A stretch of DNA of 64,000 nucleotides from Mariniphaga sp964559175 (GCA_964559175.1 CAZLGT010000018.1:11820-75819); one strand, 5' to 3'; numbered from the stretch's first letter, positions 16,491 to 26,168 are shown. Notes: generated by a model not told the origin, from the sequence alone. Numbers and translations: made by a program.

Positions 16491-17675
16491 TTAAGTTTTT
16501 CCATTCCTGTCAATCAACTCATTAATCTTCTTCACACTTTCGGCCGATCGCAGCCCGTCTTCCGGGGAATTCAGGCAATAATCCACCAGTCTGTCAATGG
16601 ATGAAGTGGCCACGTGCATTCGTGTGTCGGACGAACCGTAATAAATATATACCTCATTCTTTTCATTCCGAATCCAACCGTTAGCGAAGAGCACGTTTGA
16701 AACATCTCCGATTCGCTCGTCGCCCTCCGGCGCCATGAAGTAACCGCCGGGCCGTGCAATCACTTCCGAGGGGTCGTCCAAACTTGTCATAAACAGGTAC
16801 AACACATACCGCAATCCGGCAGCGCAGGCACGCACGCCATGCGCCAAATGCAGCCAGCCCTTTTCGGTTTTCAGTGGAGCCGGGCCCTGTCCGTTTTTCA
16901 GTTCTTTTATGGTATGGTAAACCTTTTCGTCGATGATTTCCTCGTGAGGAGCTTCGGCTTTGGTAATGTCGTCAACCAGCGCCCAGCCAATGCCGCCGCC
17001 ACCGCCAACTTCTATGAATCCATCCTGCGGACGGGTGTAAAAAGCGTATTTACCATTCACAAATTCAGGGTGCAAAACAAGATTTCGCTGTTGTCCGTGG
17101 TGAGAAATAAAATCGGGCAGGCGTTCCCAGTTTGTCAAATCTTTAGTGCGGGCAATTCCGCCGCTGGCTGTGGCTATGGACGTATCGCCCTTTGGTGCAG
17201 CCAGGTCTTTCCGCTCGGCACAAAAAATACCGTAAATCCAGCCATCTTCGTGCTGAACCAGTCGCATGTCGTACACATTGGTGTCGGGCTCGTCTGTTTC
17301 GGGCATGGTGACCGGTCGTTCCCAAAACCGCCAGTTATCAGTTCCGTTGGGACTTTCAGCAATGGCGAAAAACGATTTTCGGTCCCAGCCCTCAACCCGA
17401 ACGGCCAGTAAATATCTGCCATTAAGATAAATGGCCCCGCTGTTGAAGGCGGCATTGATGCCAATCCGCTGCATTAAATATGGATTGGTCTCATAATTCA
17501 TATCGTACCGCCACTCCAGCGGTGCATGATTTCCGGTTAAAATGGGCCGTTTGTAACGGTAGTAAATCCCGTTGTAATTTTTTTGAACCGGCTTATTTTT
17601 TTTCGTGAGCAGCTTTTCATGCTGCCTTTGTAACTTTTCGAGCCGCTTCAGAAAATCTTTTTTGCTGTAACTCAT
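16491..17675 (-). CDS. GH130 4-O-beta-D-mannosyl-D-glucose phosphorylase
   Basis: This cytoplasmic 394-residue protein matches the GH130 mannosylglucose phosphorylase type described from Bacteroides fragilis: mannosyl-glucose plus phosphate gives mannose 1-phosphate and glucose. Landmarks are Y-R-Y-K-R-P-I-L-T-G-N-H-A-P, I-N-A-A-F-N-S-G-A, V-E-G-W-D-R-K-S-F and P-D-T-N-V-Y-D-M-R-L, which holds the conserved catalytic-region Asp. The length is normal. It heads an operon with the oxidoreductase, the epimerase and perhaps the lipocalin. Neither an endo-mannanase nor a transporter lies next to it, so the disaccharide must be supplied by genes elsewhere. Confidence 0.88.
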   Translation of the reverse strand: MSYSKKDFLKRLEKLQRQHEKLLTKKNKPVQKNYNGIYYRYKRPILTGNHAPLEWRYDMNYETNPYLMQRIGINAAFNSGAIYLNGRYLLAVRVEGWDRKSFFAIAESPNGTDNWRFWERPVTMPETDEPDTNVYDMRLVQHEDGWIYGIFCAERKDLAAPKGDTSIATASGGIARTKDLTNWERLPDFISHHGQQRNLVLHPEFVNGKYAFYTRPQDGFIEVGGGGGIGWALVDDITKAEAPHEEIIDEKVYHTIKELKNGQGPAPLKTEKGWLHLAHGVRACAAGLRYVLYLFMTSLDDPSEVIARPGGYFMAPEGDERIGDVSNVLFANGWIRNEKNEVYIYYGSSDTRMHVATSSIDRLVDYCLNSPEDGLRSAESVKKINELIDRNGKT

Positions 17676-17713
17676 TCGGTTGTATTTTATGCTTTGTTTT
17701 CTTTTGTTATTAT

Positions 17714-18754
17714 TTATTTGCGCCGGAGAATTACCATTGTAGCGCCGTAGCCATATTCCTTAAACGAAGCGTCCTGATAGACATATTTTGAGAATTTCGA
17801 CTTTAGTAATTTGGCCATTTCCTGCTTCAGTACGCCCTGTCCCACTCCATGAATAAAAACGATGCGTTTTGCCCGCGACTCAATGGCACTGCGCATTTCC
17901 CGCTCCACCTTCTCCACCTGAATGTCGAGAATTTCTTTGTTGCTCAGTCCGTTTGCGTTATCAACCAGTTCGTGAATATGCAGATCCACTTCCACGGTTT
18001 CGGAATGCTGTGTTTTTACCGGTTTTGGTTCAGGTGCTATTTTTTCTTTTGCCTTCACTACTTTTCGAAAATCGTCCTCCGTAAGCTTATCCAGCTCCGT
18101 ATTCAATACATTCTCCGAAATTTGAAAAATCATGGCATTCTCCTCGAAAAACTCATTGGAATGAAAGCTTTTTTCCTTGTAAAATTTCACCGGATTGAGT
18201 TTGAATTTTTTTGAAATGGCCGGGTGCCAGGATTTTTCTTCTTTTCGAAAATAAATGAGTTGAAAACAGTATTCGGGCAAATCACTCAAATCATTCAACC
18301 CAATGGTTTCCAGTTCTTCCTCTGTATTTGGATGAACCGTTCCGTGTTTTACGGTTTTGTATTCCCCGTTGATGAAATGTGCAAAATGGTAAAGCACCGT
18401 AAAATTGCTGTCGTTCATTAAAAACAAGTCAATATCGCCGGCCAGCGGATTTTTAGAATCAGCAGGGACAATGCAGAAGTAAAAGTCGGGAGAATTTTTT
18501 CCGGGAATGATCTCGCCAGTGGTTTTTTCCGCTTCCACCGGAGGTTTTTCTTCTTTTTTAACCGATTCTTTTTCAGCAGTTTTATCTTTTTTGTTCAATG
18601 CCGGGTCGTCCACGTTAATCAGCATCGAAACCGGATATGGCACCTCAAACCCGTCTTCGTTCTCCACATTCACCATATTTTTTCCAACGTAGCGTGTAAC
18701 TGTTCCACCGCCCACATCGTTCAAAAATTTAACCTTATCGCCAACTTTTATCAT
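17714..18754 (-). CDS. DUF2027 and Smr domain protein
   Basis: From the ATG at 18754 (M-I-K-V-G-D-K-V-K-F-L-N) the product is 346 residues. The N-terminal SH3-like part (V-G-G-G-T-V-T-R-Y) and a central DUF2027 region are joined by a Lys/Glu-rich linker (about 60-90). The C-terminal Smr domain (about 265-346) has the D-L-H-I-H-E-L start and I-V-F-I-H-G-V-G-Q-G-V-L-K, matching the nuclease-type loop H-G-x-G-x-G. Smr domains occur in nucleases and ribosome-rescue factors; the role here is unknown. A second Smr domain ends MutS2 at 23629-26124. An in-frame ATG at 18775 lies on the promoter box and is rejected. Confidence 0.85.
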   Translation of the reverse strand: MIKVGDKVKFLNDVGGGTVTRYVGKNMVNVENEDGFEVPYPVSMLINVDDPALNKKDKTAEKESVKKEEKPPVEAEKTTGEIIPGKNSPDFYFCIVPADSKNPLAGDIDLFLMNDSNFTVLYHFAHFINGEYKTVKHGTVHPNTEEELETIGLNDLSDLPEYCFQLIYFRKEEKSWHPAISKKFKLNPVKFYKEKSFHSNEFFEENAMIFQISENVLNTELDKLTEDDFRKVVKAKEKIAPEPKPVKTQHSETVEVDLHIHELVDNANGLSNKEILDIQVEKVEREMRSAIESRAKRIVFIHGVGQGVLKQEMAKLLKSKFSKYVYQDASFKEYGYGATMVILRRK

Positions 18755-18772
18755 CTTTCTGTTCGTTTCGTG

Positions 18773-18780
18773 CAAAAGTA
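18773..18780 (-). promoter_or_regulatory. -7 box upstream of the DUF2027-Smr gene
   Basis: Minus strand TACTTTTG, full match to TAnnTTTG, 18 bases upstream of the ATG at 18754. It is paired divergently with the queA box at 18809-18816, leaving only about 28 bases between the two -7 elements. Confidence 0.42.
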
Positions 18781-18808
18781 CAATTTTTTATGTATCCATT
18801 TTTTGAAT

Positions 18809-18816
18809 TATTTTTG
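18809..18816 (+). promoter_or_regulatory. -7 box upstream of queA
   Basis: TATTTTTG matches the -7 consensus. Transcription would begin near 18823, about 17 bases before the TTG start of queA, which supports that unusual start codon. The -33 element is not clear; a T-run lies at 18784-18789. Confidence 0.42.
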
Positions 18817-18839
18817 CCGGAGAATTTAAACCGGATAAT

Positions 18840-20051
18840 TTGAAAGATTTCAAAAAAATAAAAATCGGTGATTTCAGTTATCACCTGCCCGACGAACGGA
18901 TAGCTAAATATCCGCTGTCAAAACGCGACTACTCCAAACTGCTGATTTGGGAAAACGGAAAAATTAAGAATGACAAGTTCCGAAACATCTCCCGTTTTCT
19001 TCCTGCGGGCGCTTTGCTGGTTTTTAACAACACACGCGTTATTCATGCCCGCCTCCTTTTCTGGAAAGAAAGTGGCGCAAAAATTGAAATATTCTGCCTT
19101 GAGCCGGTTCAGCCCGAAGACCATCAGCTGGCATTTCAGCAAACTGGTAAAGTGGTGTGGAAGTGTATGGTAGGCAATGCAAAAAAATGGAAAGAAGGAA
19201 CGTTAAAACTGAATATTGAAATAAAAGGCAAAACGGTTGAGCTGAACGCCGTAAAAGTAAGCCAGGAGAAAAATGCTTTTTTTATTGGTTTTAGCTGGAA
19301 CCAGCCTTTTACATTTGCCGAAATTATAGAAAACTCAGGTATTTTGCCCATTCCTCCCTATCTGAACAGGGAAACTGAAGACACCGACGAAATTAGTTAC
19401 CAAACCATTTATGCCAAAACCAGCGGTTCGGTTGCAGCGCCTACTGCCGGGTTACATTTTACCGAAAAAGTAATGCGAAAACTGGCTGAAAAAGAAATGG
19501 CTTTGCGTGAAATTACACTGCACGTGGGAGCCGGAACTTTTCAGCCGGTGAAATCGGAAACCATCGACGGACACACCATGCACCATGAACAGGTGGTAAT
19601 TCCAAAATCCTTCATCGAAGAACTCATTTCCAACCCGGGAAAAGTAATTGCCGTGGGAACAACCTCGGTGCGGTCGCTCGAAAGCTTGTACTGGCTGGGG
19701 CTAAAACTGGAAAAACATACGGATTTTTCCGGGAAACTGGAAATCGGGCAGTGGGAACCTTATGAAAACCAGGCTTCTATAAGTACAGAAAAAGCGTTGA
19801 AAAATGTTATGGAGTACTTTGAAAAAACCGGGCTGCCATTGCTTCAGTTTTCCACCCAAATCATCATTTTACCGGGGTATGCATTTAAACTGATTGAGGG
19901 AATGGTTACTAATTTCCATCAACCGCAAAGTACGTTGCTGCTACTTATCAGTGCTTTTTTGGGAGATGACTGGAAAAAAGTGTATGATTTTGCGCTGAAC
20001 AACAACTTCCGGTTTTTGAGCTACGGCGACAGCAATTTATATTTGAAATAA
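18840..20051 (+). CDS. queA: S-adenosylmethionine:tRNA ribosyltransferase-isomerase (QueA)
   Basis: QueA transfers and isomerises the ribosyl group of AdoMet onto preQ1-tRNA to form epoxyqueuosine. Conserved segments are visible: F-S-Y-H-L-P-D-E-R-I-A-K-Y-P, L-L-V-F-N-N-T-R-V-I-H-A-R, S-V-A-A-P-T-A-G-L-H-F-T and L-H-V-G-A-G-T-F-Q-P-V-K. The translation begins with TTG at 18840; no ATG or GTG fits upstream of the conserved start. At 403 residues it is longer and more divergent than the usual 340-350, with extra residues around 95-150, a form seen as a second QueA-like type in Bacteroidetes. It converges on the histidine kinase gene with 21 bases between. Confidence 0.87.
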   Translation: MKDFKKIKIGDFSYHLPDERIAKYPLSKRDYSKLLIWENGKIKNDKFRNISRFLPAGALLVFNNTRVIHARLLFWKESGAKIEIFCLEPVQPEDHQLAFQQTGKVVWKCMVGNAKKWKEGTLKLNIEIKGKTVELNAVKVSQEKNAFFIGFSWNQPFTFAEIIENSGILPIPPYLNRETEDTDEISYQTIYAKTSGSVAAPTAGLHFTEKVMRKLAEKEMALREITLHVGAGTFQPVKSETIDGHTMHHEQVVIPKSFIEELISNPGKVIAVGTTSVRSLESLYWLGLKLEKHTDFSGKLEIGQWEPYENQASISTEKALKNVMEYFEKTGLPLLQFSTQIIILPGYAFKLIEGMVTNFHQPQSTLLLLISAFLGDDWKKVYDFALNNNFRFLSYGDSNLYLK

Positions 20052-20072
20052 AATGAGGCCGGTTGAAAATGT

Positions 20073-21932
20073 TCATTTGGAAAAAACGGAAGCAATTTTT
20101 TCCGCGAGTAAATTTCGGTCAATGGGTTTGGTAATAAAATCGTCGAACGTATTTTTAAGTCGTTCAACATCGTTGGGCAAAGCATAGGCAGTTTGGGCAA
20201 TCACCGGTAAATCCGGCTTCATTTTTCGAATTTCTTCCAGAGCTTCAAAACCGTTCATTACAGGCATTTTAATATCCATAAGCACCAAATCAACCGGTTT
20301 TACCCTGCATAAATCCACCGCTTCGCGTCCATTGGCTGCACGAATGACATTTCGCTTTTGCATAAAAAGAACCTGCTCCAGAAAAAGCCAGTTGGCCTCT
20401 TCGTCTTCGGCTACCAAAATCAGTTGGCTTCCATTGGTCTTCACCTGCATTTTTTCATTCTTTCCGGGAGCAATGCTAAACTCCGCTAACTGTTTAACAG
20501 GAATGGTAACCGTAAACAAACTTCCCTTTCCCGGTTCCGACTGAACATCAATTTTTCCTCCCAACAGCTCAGTATAAGCCTTGGTTATGGCAAGTCCGAG
20601 TCCTGAACCGCTCTGCAATTTTCCACCGTTGTCGTGCAATTGCCTGAACCGATCAAAAATTAAGGGAAGGTTTTCGGGTTCAATACCCATTCCCGTATCT
20701 TTTACATATACAGCAAATTGTCCGCTTTCGGTAAAAAAGTACCCAAACCGAATCTCTCCCCTTTCGGTGTATTTTACGGCATTGTTTAAAAGGTTTACGA
20801 GAATTTGCCTGAGTTTTACATCATCGGAACAAATAAGCGTTTCGCTGCCTGACGACGGTTTTTCAAGGATCAGCTTCAATGCTTTATCTTCCGGAAGCGA
20901 TACCCGCATAGCGCCAAATATTTCATCGAAAAGGACGGCAGGATTGAACTCCGATTCCTTTATTGTAACCTGTCCCAATTCGATGTGGGAAATCTCAACA
21001 ATGTCGTTGATAATTGAGAGCAGGTAATCGCCGCTTTTCCGCACAATATCAATGTATTCATCACGCTTTTCGCCGGTAAGCCTGTTTTCTTTCAGCAAAC
21101 CGGCAAATCCCATGATGGCGTTCATAGGAGTTCGGATTTCATGCGACAGGTTGGCCAGAAATGCCGATTTCAGGCGATCGCTCTCTTCTGCCTTGTCTTT
21201 GGCTAGTTGTAATTCCACATTTTGTGTCTGGTATTCCTTATTCAGAAGGGCGTATTTATCAACCTGACGGCTCAATTCCTCCTTTTTCTGCAATAAATCG
21301 GTGGTTAGCTCAAGTTCTTTTTTGTACAAGGTATCTTTCTCTATCCGGTTTCTGAAATTACGGAGCTGGGCAGACATAAGCAATCCCAGCAGCATGGTGC
21401 CGGGGGTATAAATGAAAAACACAGGCAATAAAATGGTATTTATTGTGGGCACAATTCGTTCGGAAGGAAGTAAAACTGTACAGCCAAGCATAACAAGATG
21501 CACAACAAGCCCCAGCAGCAAATAACCAGCAGCCTTATTTTTCTGAAAATGGTTGTATAAAAAATGCCCCCACAAAATTCCTATGGAGCCGGAAGACAAA
21601 ATGGCAGCAATTCCCATAGCAGTTCCGTCGCCTCCCATCACAAAGCGCATTGCAGAAGTAATTATCATAGCAATTGCTGTGGGCAAAAGTCCGAAGAACA
21701 CACCAGAAACTGACAGCATCACGGTTCGTGTATCAAAAACAAGTCCCGGCATCAAAGTCCATGGAGTGTACATCAAAACCGTTCCAATTACACTTAAAAT
21801 TAAACCTGTAAAAATTTTGCCAGGAAGTTGTCTTGGCTTTTCATTTCTAAGCCAAAAATTTTCGTAAAGCATGGCAAAAGCCAGCAAAAGGGCAATGTTT
21901 TGAATCAGTCCGACAACAATGGATTCATTCAT
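20073..21932 (-). CDS. Hybrid sensor histidine kinase/response regulator with LytS-like membrane sensor
   Basis: The start at 21932 (M-N-E-S-I-V-V-G-L-I) gives 619 residues. The first 180 residues hold about six membrane helices of the 5TM-LYT kind (G-V-F-F-G-L-L-P-T-A-I-A, G-G-D-G-T-A-M-G-I-A). A coiled coil leads to the HisKA box (F-L-A-N-L-S-H-E-I-R-T-P-M-N-A, His near 265) and an HATPase domain (D-T-G-M-G-I-E, G-S-G-L-G-L-A-I). The C-terminal receiver (about 505-619) carries the phospho-acceptor Asp in L-V-L-M-D-I-K-M-P. No separate output regulator is adjacent, so signalling partners are elsewhere. The ligand is unknown. Confidence 0.9.
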   Translation of the reverse strand: MNESIVVGLIQNIALLLAFAMLYENFWLRNEKPRQLPGKIFTGLILSVIGTVLMYTPWTLMPGLVFDTRTVMLSVSGVFFGLLPTAIAMIITSAMRFVMGGDGTAMGIAAILSSGSIGILWGHFLYNHFQKNKAAGYLLLGLVVHLVMLGCTVLLPSERIVPTINTILLPVFFIYTPGTMLLGLLMSAQLRNFRNRIEKDTLYKKELELTTDLLQKKEELSRQVDKYALLNKEYQTQNVELQLAKDKAEESDRLKSAFLANLSHEIRTPMNAIMGFAGLLKENRLTGEKRDEYIDIVRKSGDYLLSIINDIVEISHIELGQVTIKESEFNPAVLFDEIFGAMRVSLPEDKALKLILEKPSSGSETLICSDDVKLRQILVNLLNNAVKYTERGEIRFGYFFTESGQFAVYVKDTGMGIEPENLPLIFDRFRQLHDNGGKLQSGSGLGLAITKAYTELLGGKIDVQSEPGKGSLFTVTIPVKQLAEFSIAPGKNEKMQVKTNGSQLILVAEDEEANWLFLEQVLFMQKRNVIRAANGREAVDLCRVKPVDLVLMDIKMPVMNGFEALEEIRKMKPDLPVIAQTAYALPNDVERLKNTFDDFITKPIDRNLLAEKIASVFSK

Positions 21933-22114
21933 TTTCTTAATGGTTGATTTGTTGAAAACCCAATGCAATATACAGTATTTTTTTGCACAGAAATAATTTG
22001 CAAGGCTTTTTTTACCTAAATGTCAGGAAACATTCATTCATTTTACCAGAACGTTAGAATGAAGTTGTCAGAAGTTTTTGCCATATTTACAATTCACTTA
22101 AAAATAAATGATAC

Positions 22115-23569
22115 ATGAAAGCACTGAAAAACCTTAATCCACAACCACTTTTTAACTATTTTGAAGATATATGCCAGGTACCGAGACCTTCGAAGAAAGA
22201 AGAAAAAATAAGAAAGTTTTTGCTCGATTTTGCTAAAAAGCATAACCTTCCGGCAAAAACCGACGAAGCGGGGAATGTATTAATTTCTAAACCGGCAGCT
22301 CCCAGCCGTGAAAACAGCCCTACAGTGATTTTGCAAACCCACATGGACATGGTTTGCGAAAAAAACAGCGATAAAAAATTCGATTTTGACAACGACCCCA
22401 TTGAACCGGTAATTGTTGATGGATGGGTTAAAGCCAACGGCACTACCCTGGGAGCCGACTGCGGCATTGGTATAGCCGCCCAAATGGCTGTGCTAACCTC
22501 TACTGAGATTAAACACGGCCCAATCGAATGTCTTATTACTGTTGATGAAGAAACCGGGTTAACCGGCGCTTTTGCGCTTCAGCCGGGTTTTATGGCCGGT
22601 TCTGTTTTGCTGAACCTCGATTCGGAGGATGAAGGTGAAATTTTTATCGGTTGTGCCGGTGGCATTGATACACTGGTTTCATTCTCGTTTAAAAAAGAAG
22701 AAGTGGCTGAAAATTTTGCTGCTTTCAGGTTTTCCGTTTCAGGATTGCTGGGAGGTCATTCCGGCGACGACATCCACAAAAACCGCGGCAATGCCATAAA
22801 AATACTGAACCGGTTCCTGTGGAAAGCTTTTCGGGAGTTTTCCATCGGGCTAAATACAATCGATGGTGGAAATCTGCGCAATGCCATTGCCCGGGAGGCA
22901 TCGGTTATTGTAGTTGTGCCGGAAAATGAAAAAGAAATGCTGCTAAAGGCGTTTGAGAAATTCAGTTCGCAGGTGAAGTTTGAATTTGAGCTGAACGAAC
23001 CAAAACTGACATTGAGAGCTGAAGAATGTACTGTTCCTGATTATATTATCGACACAAAAACCCAAAAAAAACTACTAAACACCCTGTATGCCTGCCCGCA
23101 CGGTATTCTTGAAATGAGCAGTCGCATGGAAGGTATGGTGGAAACTTCCACCAATCTGGCATCGGTAAAATTTTCAGAGGGAGATAAAATTCTGGTAACA
23201 ACCAGCCAACGCAGCGAACTGGAAAGCCGGAAACATTTTGCTTCCGAAATGGTTCGATCGGTGTTTGAACTGGCCGGCGCCGATGTTACCCATTCCGACG
23301 GCTACCCCGGCTGGACACCCAACCCGGCCTCTGAAATTCTGGAAACAACGGTAAAATCCTACAAAAAACTGTTTGGAACCGAACCTGTGGTACGCTCCAT
23401 TCATGCCGGACTGGAATGTGGTCTCTTTCTGGAAAAATACCCAAATCTCGATATGGTTTCATTTGGACCTACCATTAAAGGCGCCCATTCGCCCGACGAA
23501 AGACTGGATATTCACACCACTGAAAAATTCTGGAAGCACCTGGTAGATGTTCTGGAGCAAATTGAATAA
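22115..23569 (+). CDS. pepD: Aminoacyl-histidine dipeptidase / cytosolic non-specific dipeptidase (M20)
   Basis: The 484-residue cytoplasmic enzyme matches PepD of the M20 metallopeptidases, which hydrolyses dipeptides including Xaa-His. It has Q-T-H-M-D-M-V-C-E-K (zinc-binding His and Asp near residue 80), G-A-D-C-G-I-G (bridging Asp), V-D-E-E-T-G-L-T-G-A (catalytic Glu and metal ligand), G-G-H-S-G-D-D-I-H and the final A-H-S-P-D-E-R-L metal ligand. The dimerisation insert lies between about 200 and 380. The gene stands alone, 59 bases before mutS2. Confidence 0.93.
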   Translation: MKALKNLNPQPLFNYFEDICQVPRPSKKEEKIRKFLLDFAKKHNLPAKTDEAGNVLISKPAAPSRENSPTVILQTHMDMVCEKNSDKKFDFDNDPIEPVIVDGWVKANGTTLGADCGIGIAAQMAVLTSTEIKHGPIECLITVDEETGLTGAFALQPGFMAGSVLLNLDSEDEGEIFIGCAGGIDTLVSFSFKKEEVAENFAAFRFSVSGLLGGHSGDDIHKNRGNAIKILNRFLWKAFREFSIGLNTIDGGNLRNAIAREASVIVVVPENEKEMLLKAFEKFSSQVKFEFELNEPKLTLRAEECTVPDYIIDTKTQKKLLNTLYACPHGILEMSSRMEGMVETSTNLASVKFSEGDKILVTTSQRSELESRKHFASEMVRSVFELAGADVTHSDGYPGWTPNPASEILETTVKSYKKLFGTEPVVRSIHAGLECGLFLEKYPNLDMVSFGPTIKGAHSPDERLDIHTTEKFWKHLVDVLEQIE

Positions 23570-23600
23570 ATTTTCCCTTCAGAAAAGACAAACAATTCCC

Positions 23601-23608
23601 TACTTTTG
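23601..23608 (+). promoter_or_regulatory. -7 box of the mutS2 promoter
   Basis: TACTTTTG is a full match to TAnnTTTG, 20 bases upstream of the ATG at 23629, so the leader is about 14 bases. mutS2 is therefore probably transcribed separately from pepD. Confidence 0.45.
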
Positions 23609-23628
23609 CACCGTTTTAAAAAGTAGCA

Positions 23629-26124
23629 ATGCAAAACATTTATCCGCAACATTTTGAAGAAAAGGTGGGCTTCGATCGCATCCGGGCGATGCTGCACAAA
23701 AAATGCCTCAGCCCAATGGGCAGCGAGTGGGTGGATGCCATGCATTTTCAGGATGATTTTGAAACCATTGCGCGGCAGTTGGGCGAGGTGAACGAGTTTT
23801 GCCGCATCATTCGCGAGGTGGAAAATTTTCCGTCGAGCCATTTTTACGATTTACGCAGCGCTCTGCAAAAAATTAAAATTGAAGGCCGGTTTCTGGAGGC
23901 TGAAGAGTTATTCGATTTGAAACGATCACTGGAATCGGTGCGGGCCATTGTTCAGTTTTTTACAAAACAGGAAGAACATATTTTTCCGTTGTTGAAAAAG
24001 AAAACCGAACGGGTGCAGGTGTTTCCTTACATTTACGACCGCATTGATGCCATTCTGAACAAGTTCGGAAAAATGCGCGACAACGCGTCACCCGAGCTGG
24101 CGCAGATCAGAAAAGCCATTCTTTCGTTGCAGTCGAACATGTCGAAACGGCTTCATGCCATACTGAAACAAGCCCAGAAAGACGGCCTGGTTGATGAAGA
24201 TGCTTCGGTTTCCATCCGTGACGGGCGGGCGGTTATTCCTGTTTCAGCTTCCAACAAACGCAAATTAAAAGGCATTGTTTACGACGAATCGGGCACGGGA
24301 AAAACTTCGTATGTGGAACCCAACGAGATTGTGGAGATGAACAATGAAATCCGTGAGCTGGAATACGCCGAACGCCGCGAGATTGTGCGTATCCTCACCG
24401 AATTTTCAAACGATATCAGGCCCTACCTTTCCGACCTGCTTTTCTCCTACGAATTCCTTGGCGAAATCGATTTTATTCGTTCCAAAGCTTTGCTGGCTGT
24501 AGAATTCAACGCCATCAGGCCCGAACTGCAAAAAACGCCGCTGGTCAAATGGCAACTGGCCGTTCATCCCCTTTTACAGCAAACGCTGAGACGGGAAAAC
24601 CGGAAAATCGTTCCGCTCGATATCGACCTCGACGAAAAAAACCACATTCTGCTCATTTCGGGCCCAAACGCAGGTGGCAAATCGGTTTGCCTTAAAACAG
24701 TGGGATTACTGCAATACATGCTCCAGTGCGGATTGCTTATTCCGGTAAACGAAGCTAGTAAAACCGGTATTTTCAACCAACTATTCATCGACATCGGCGA
24801 CGAGCAATCGCTGGAAAACGACCTGAGCACCTACAGTTCGCACCTCATGAACATGAAACATTTTGTAAAGCACAGCAACAATAACACACTGGTTTTAATC
24901 GACGAATTCGGCACCGGGACCGAACCGATGCTGGGAGGAGCCATCGCCGAGGCTATTCTCGGTGAGCTGAATCAGTTGCGGGCATTCGGTGTTATCACAA
25001 CCCACTACACCAATCTGAAACATTTTGCCTCGTCAGCCGAGGGAATTGTGAACGGCGCCATGCTTTACGATTCCCAAAACATGAATCCGCTGTTCCAGCT
25101 CGAAATTGGCAAACCCGGCAGTTCGTTTGCTTTTGAGATTGCCCGCAAAATTGGCCTTCCGGAAGGAATTCTGGAAAAGGCTACCGAAAAAGTGGGAAAA
25201 AAACACATCGATTTCGACCGGAACCTGCGAAAAATAAACCGCGATAAACGGTACTGGGAAATTAAACGGGAGAAAATCAGGAAGGTGGAGAAAATCCTCG
25301 ACACCATGGCCGTGAACTACGAAGAGGAATTAAAAGAAACCCAGAAACAACGCAAAGAAATTCTGAAAAAAGCCCGCGAAGATGCTGCGGTTTTGCTGGC
25401 CGGAGTGAATAAAAAAATTGAAAACACCATTCTTGAAATTAAAAAATCGCAGGCTGAAAAGGAAATAACGAAGCAGGCACGGCAAAACATAGAGGTACTG
25501 AAAACGGAAGTAAAAATGAGCACCGGCGACCAGGATGAATTGATAACCAACAAAATAAAAAAACTACGCCAGCGCGAAGAAAAACGCAACCAGAAAAGAC
25601 CGGCCGAATCGAAAAAAGAAATCAGCAAAAAGAAACCGGAAAAGCGCATTGAACTGAAACCCGGCGATAAAGTACGCATTGTTGGACAGCAAACCATTGG
25701 CGACCTCATTGAACTGAACGAAAAAAATGCTGTAGTGGCTTTTGGCCAACTTATTACTACCCTGCCCCGCCAGCAGGTAGAACGGCTTAGCAACAACGAG
25801 GCCAAAACGGTTAAAAAAAGTACCCGTTCAGGTACGGGAACCCGGTTGTTAAGCAATTATTCCGAGCGGCGATTAACCTTCAAACCAGAAATCGACATCC
25901 GTGGGCAACGTGCAGAGGAGGCCATTCCCAAAATTCAGGAATTTATCGACGAAGCCATTATGTTTGAAGTGGCAGAACTACGCATTCTGCATGGCAAAGG
26001 GCATGGCATTCTGAAAGAAACCATCAGGAGCTATTTGCGTTCAGAACCCATGGTCCGCAGTTTTAAAGACGAGCATGTAGATTTTGGCGGCGCCGGGATT
26101 ACAGTGGTGAACCTGGCAATGTAA
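23629..26124 (+). CDS. mutS2: Endonuclease MutS2
   Basis: MutS2 lacks the mismatch-reading domains of MutS. It acts on recombination intermediates, and in some bacteria on collided ribosomes. The 831-residue protein shows the core and clamp region (about 1-300), the ATPase with Walker A G-P-N-A-G-G-K-S at about 345, Walker B L-V-L-I-D-E-F-G-T-G-T-E, a long coiled coil (about 520-670, very Lys/Glu rich) and a C-terminal Smr nuclease domain from about 755 (D-I-R-G-Q-R-A-E-E-A, L-H-G-K-G-H-G-I-L). It is slightly longer than typical because of the coiled-coil linker. Own promoter box at 23601. Confidence 0.93.
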   Translation: MQNIYPQHFEEKVGFDRIRAMLHKKCLSPMGSEWVDAMHFQDDFETIARQLGEVNEFCRIIREVENFPSSHFYDLRSALQKIKIEGRFLEAEELFDLKRSLESVRAIVQFFTKQEEHIFPLLKKKTERVQVFPYIYDRIDAILNKFGKMRDNASPELAQIRKAILSLQSNMSKRLHAILKQAQKDGLVDEDASVSIRDGRAVIPVSASNKRKLKGIVYDESGTGKTSYVEPNEIVEMNNEIRELEYAERREIVRILTEFSNDIRPYLSDLLFSYEFLGEIDFIRSKALLAVEFNAIRPELQKTPLVKWQLAVHPLLQQTLRRENRKIVPLDIDLDEKNHILLISGPNAGGKSVCLKTVGLLQYMLQCGLLIPVNEASKTGIFNQLFIDIGDEQSLENDLSTYSSHLMNMKHFVKHSNNNTLVLIDEFGTGTEPMLGGAIAEAILGELNQLRAFGVITTHYTNLKHFASSAEGIVNGAMLYDSQNMNPLFQLEIGKPGSSFAFEIARKIGLPEGILEKATEKVGKKHIDFDRNLRKINRDKRYWEIKREKIRKVEKILDTMAVNYEEELKETQKQRKEILKKAREDAAVLLAGVNKKIENTILEIKKSQAEKEITKQARQNIEVLKTEVKMSTGDQDELITNKIKKLRQREEKRNQKRPAESKKEISKKKPEKRIELKPGDKVRIVGQQTIGDLIELNEKNAVVAFGQLITTLPRQQVERLSNNEAKTVKKSTRSGTGTRLLSNYSERRLTFKPEIDIRGQRAEEAIPKIQEFIDEAIMFEVAELRILHGKGHGILKETIRSYLRSEPMVRSFKDEHVDFGGAGITVVNLAM

Positions 26125-26168
26125 CAAGGCTACCATCCCGGAACAAAGTTCAACCAATAATTTTATTC

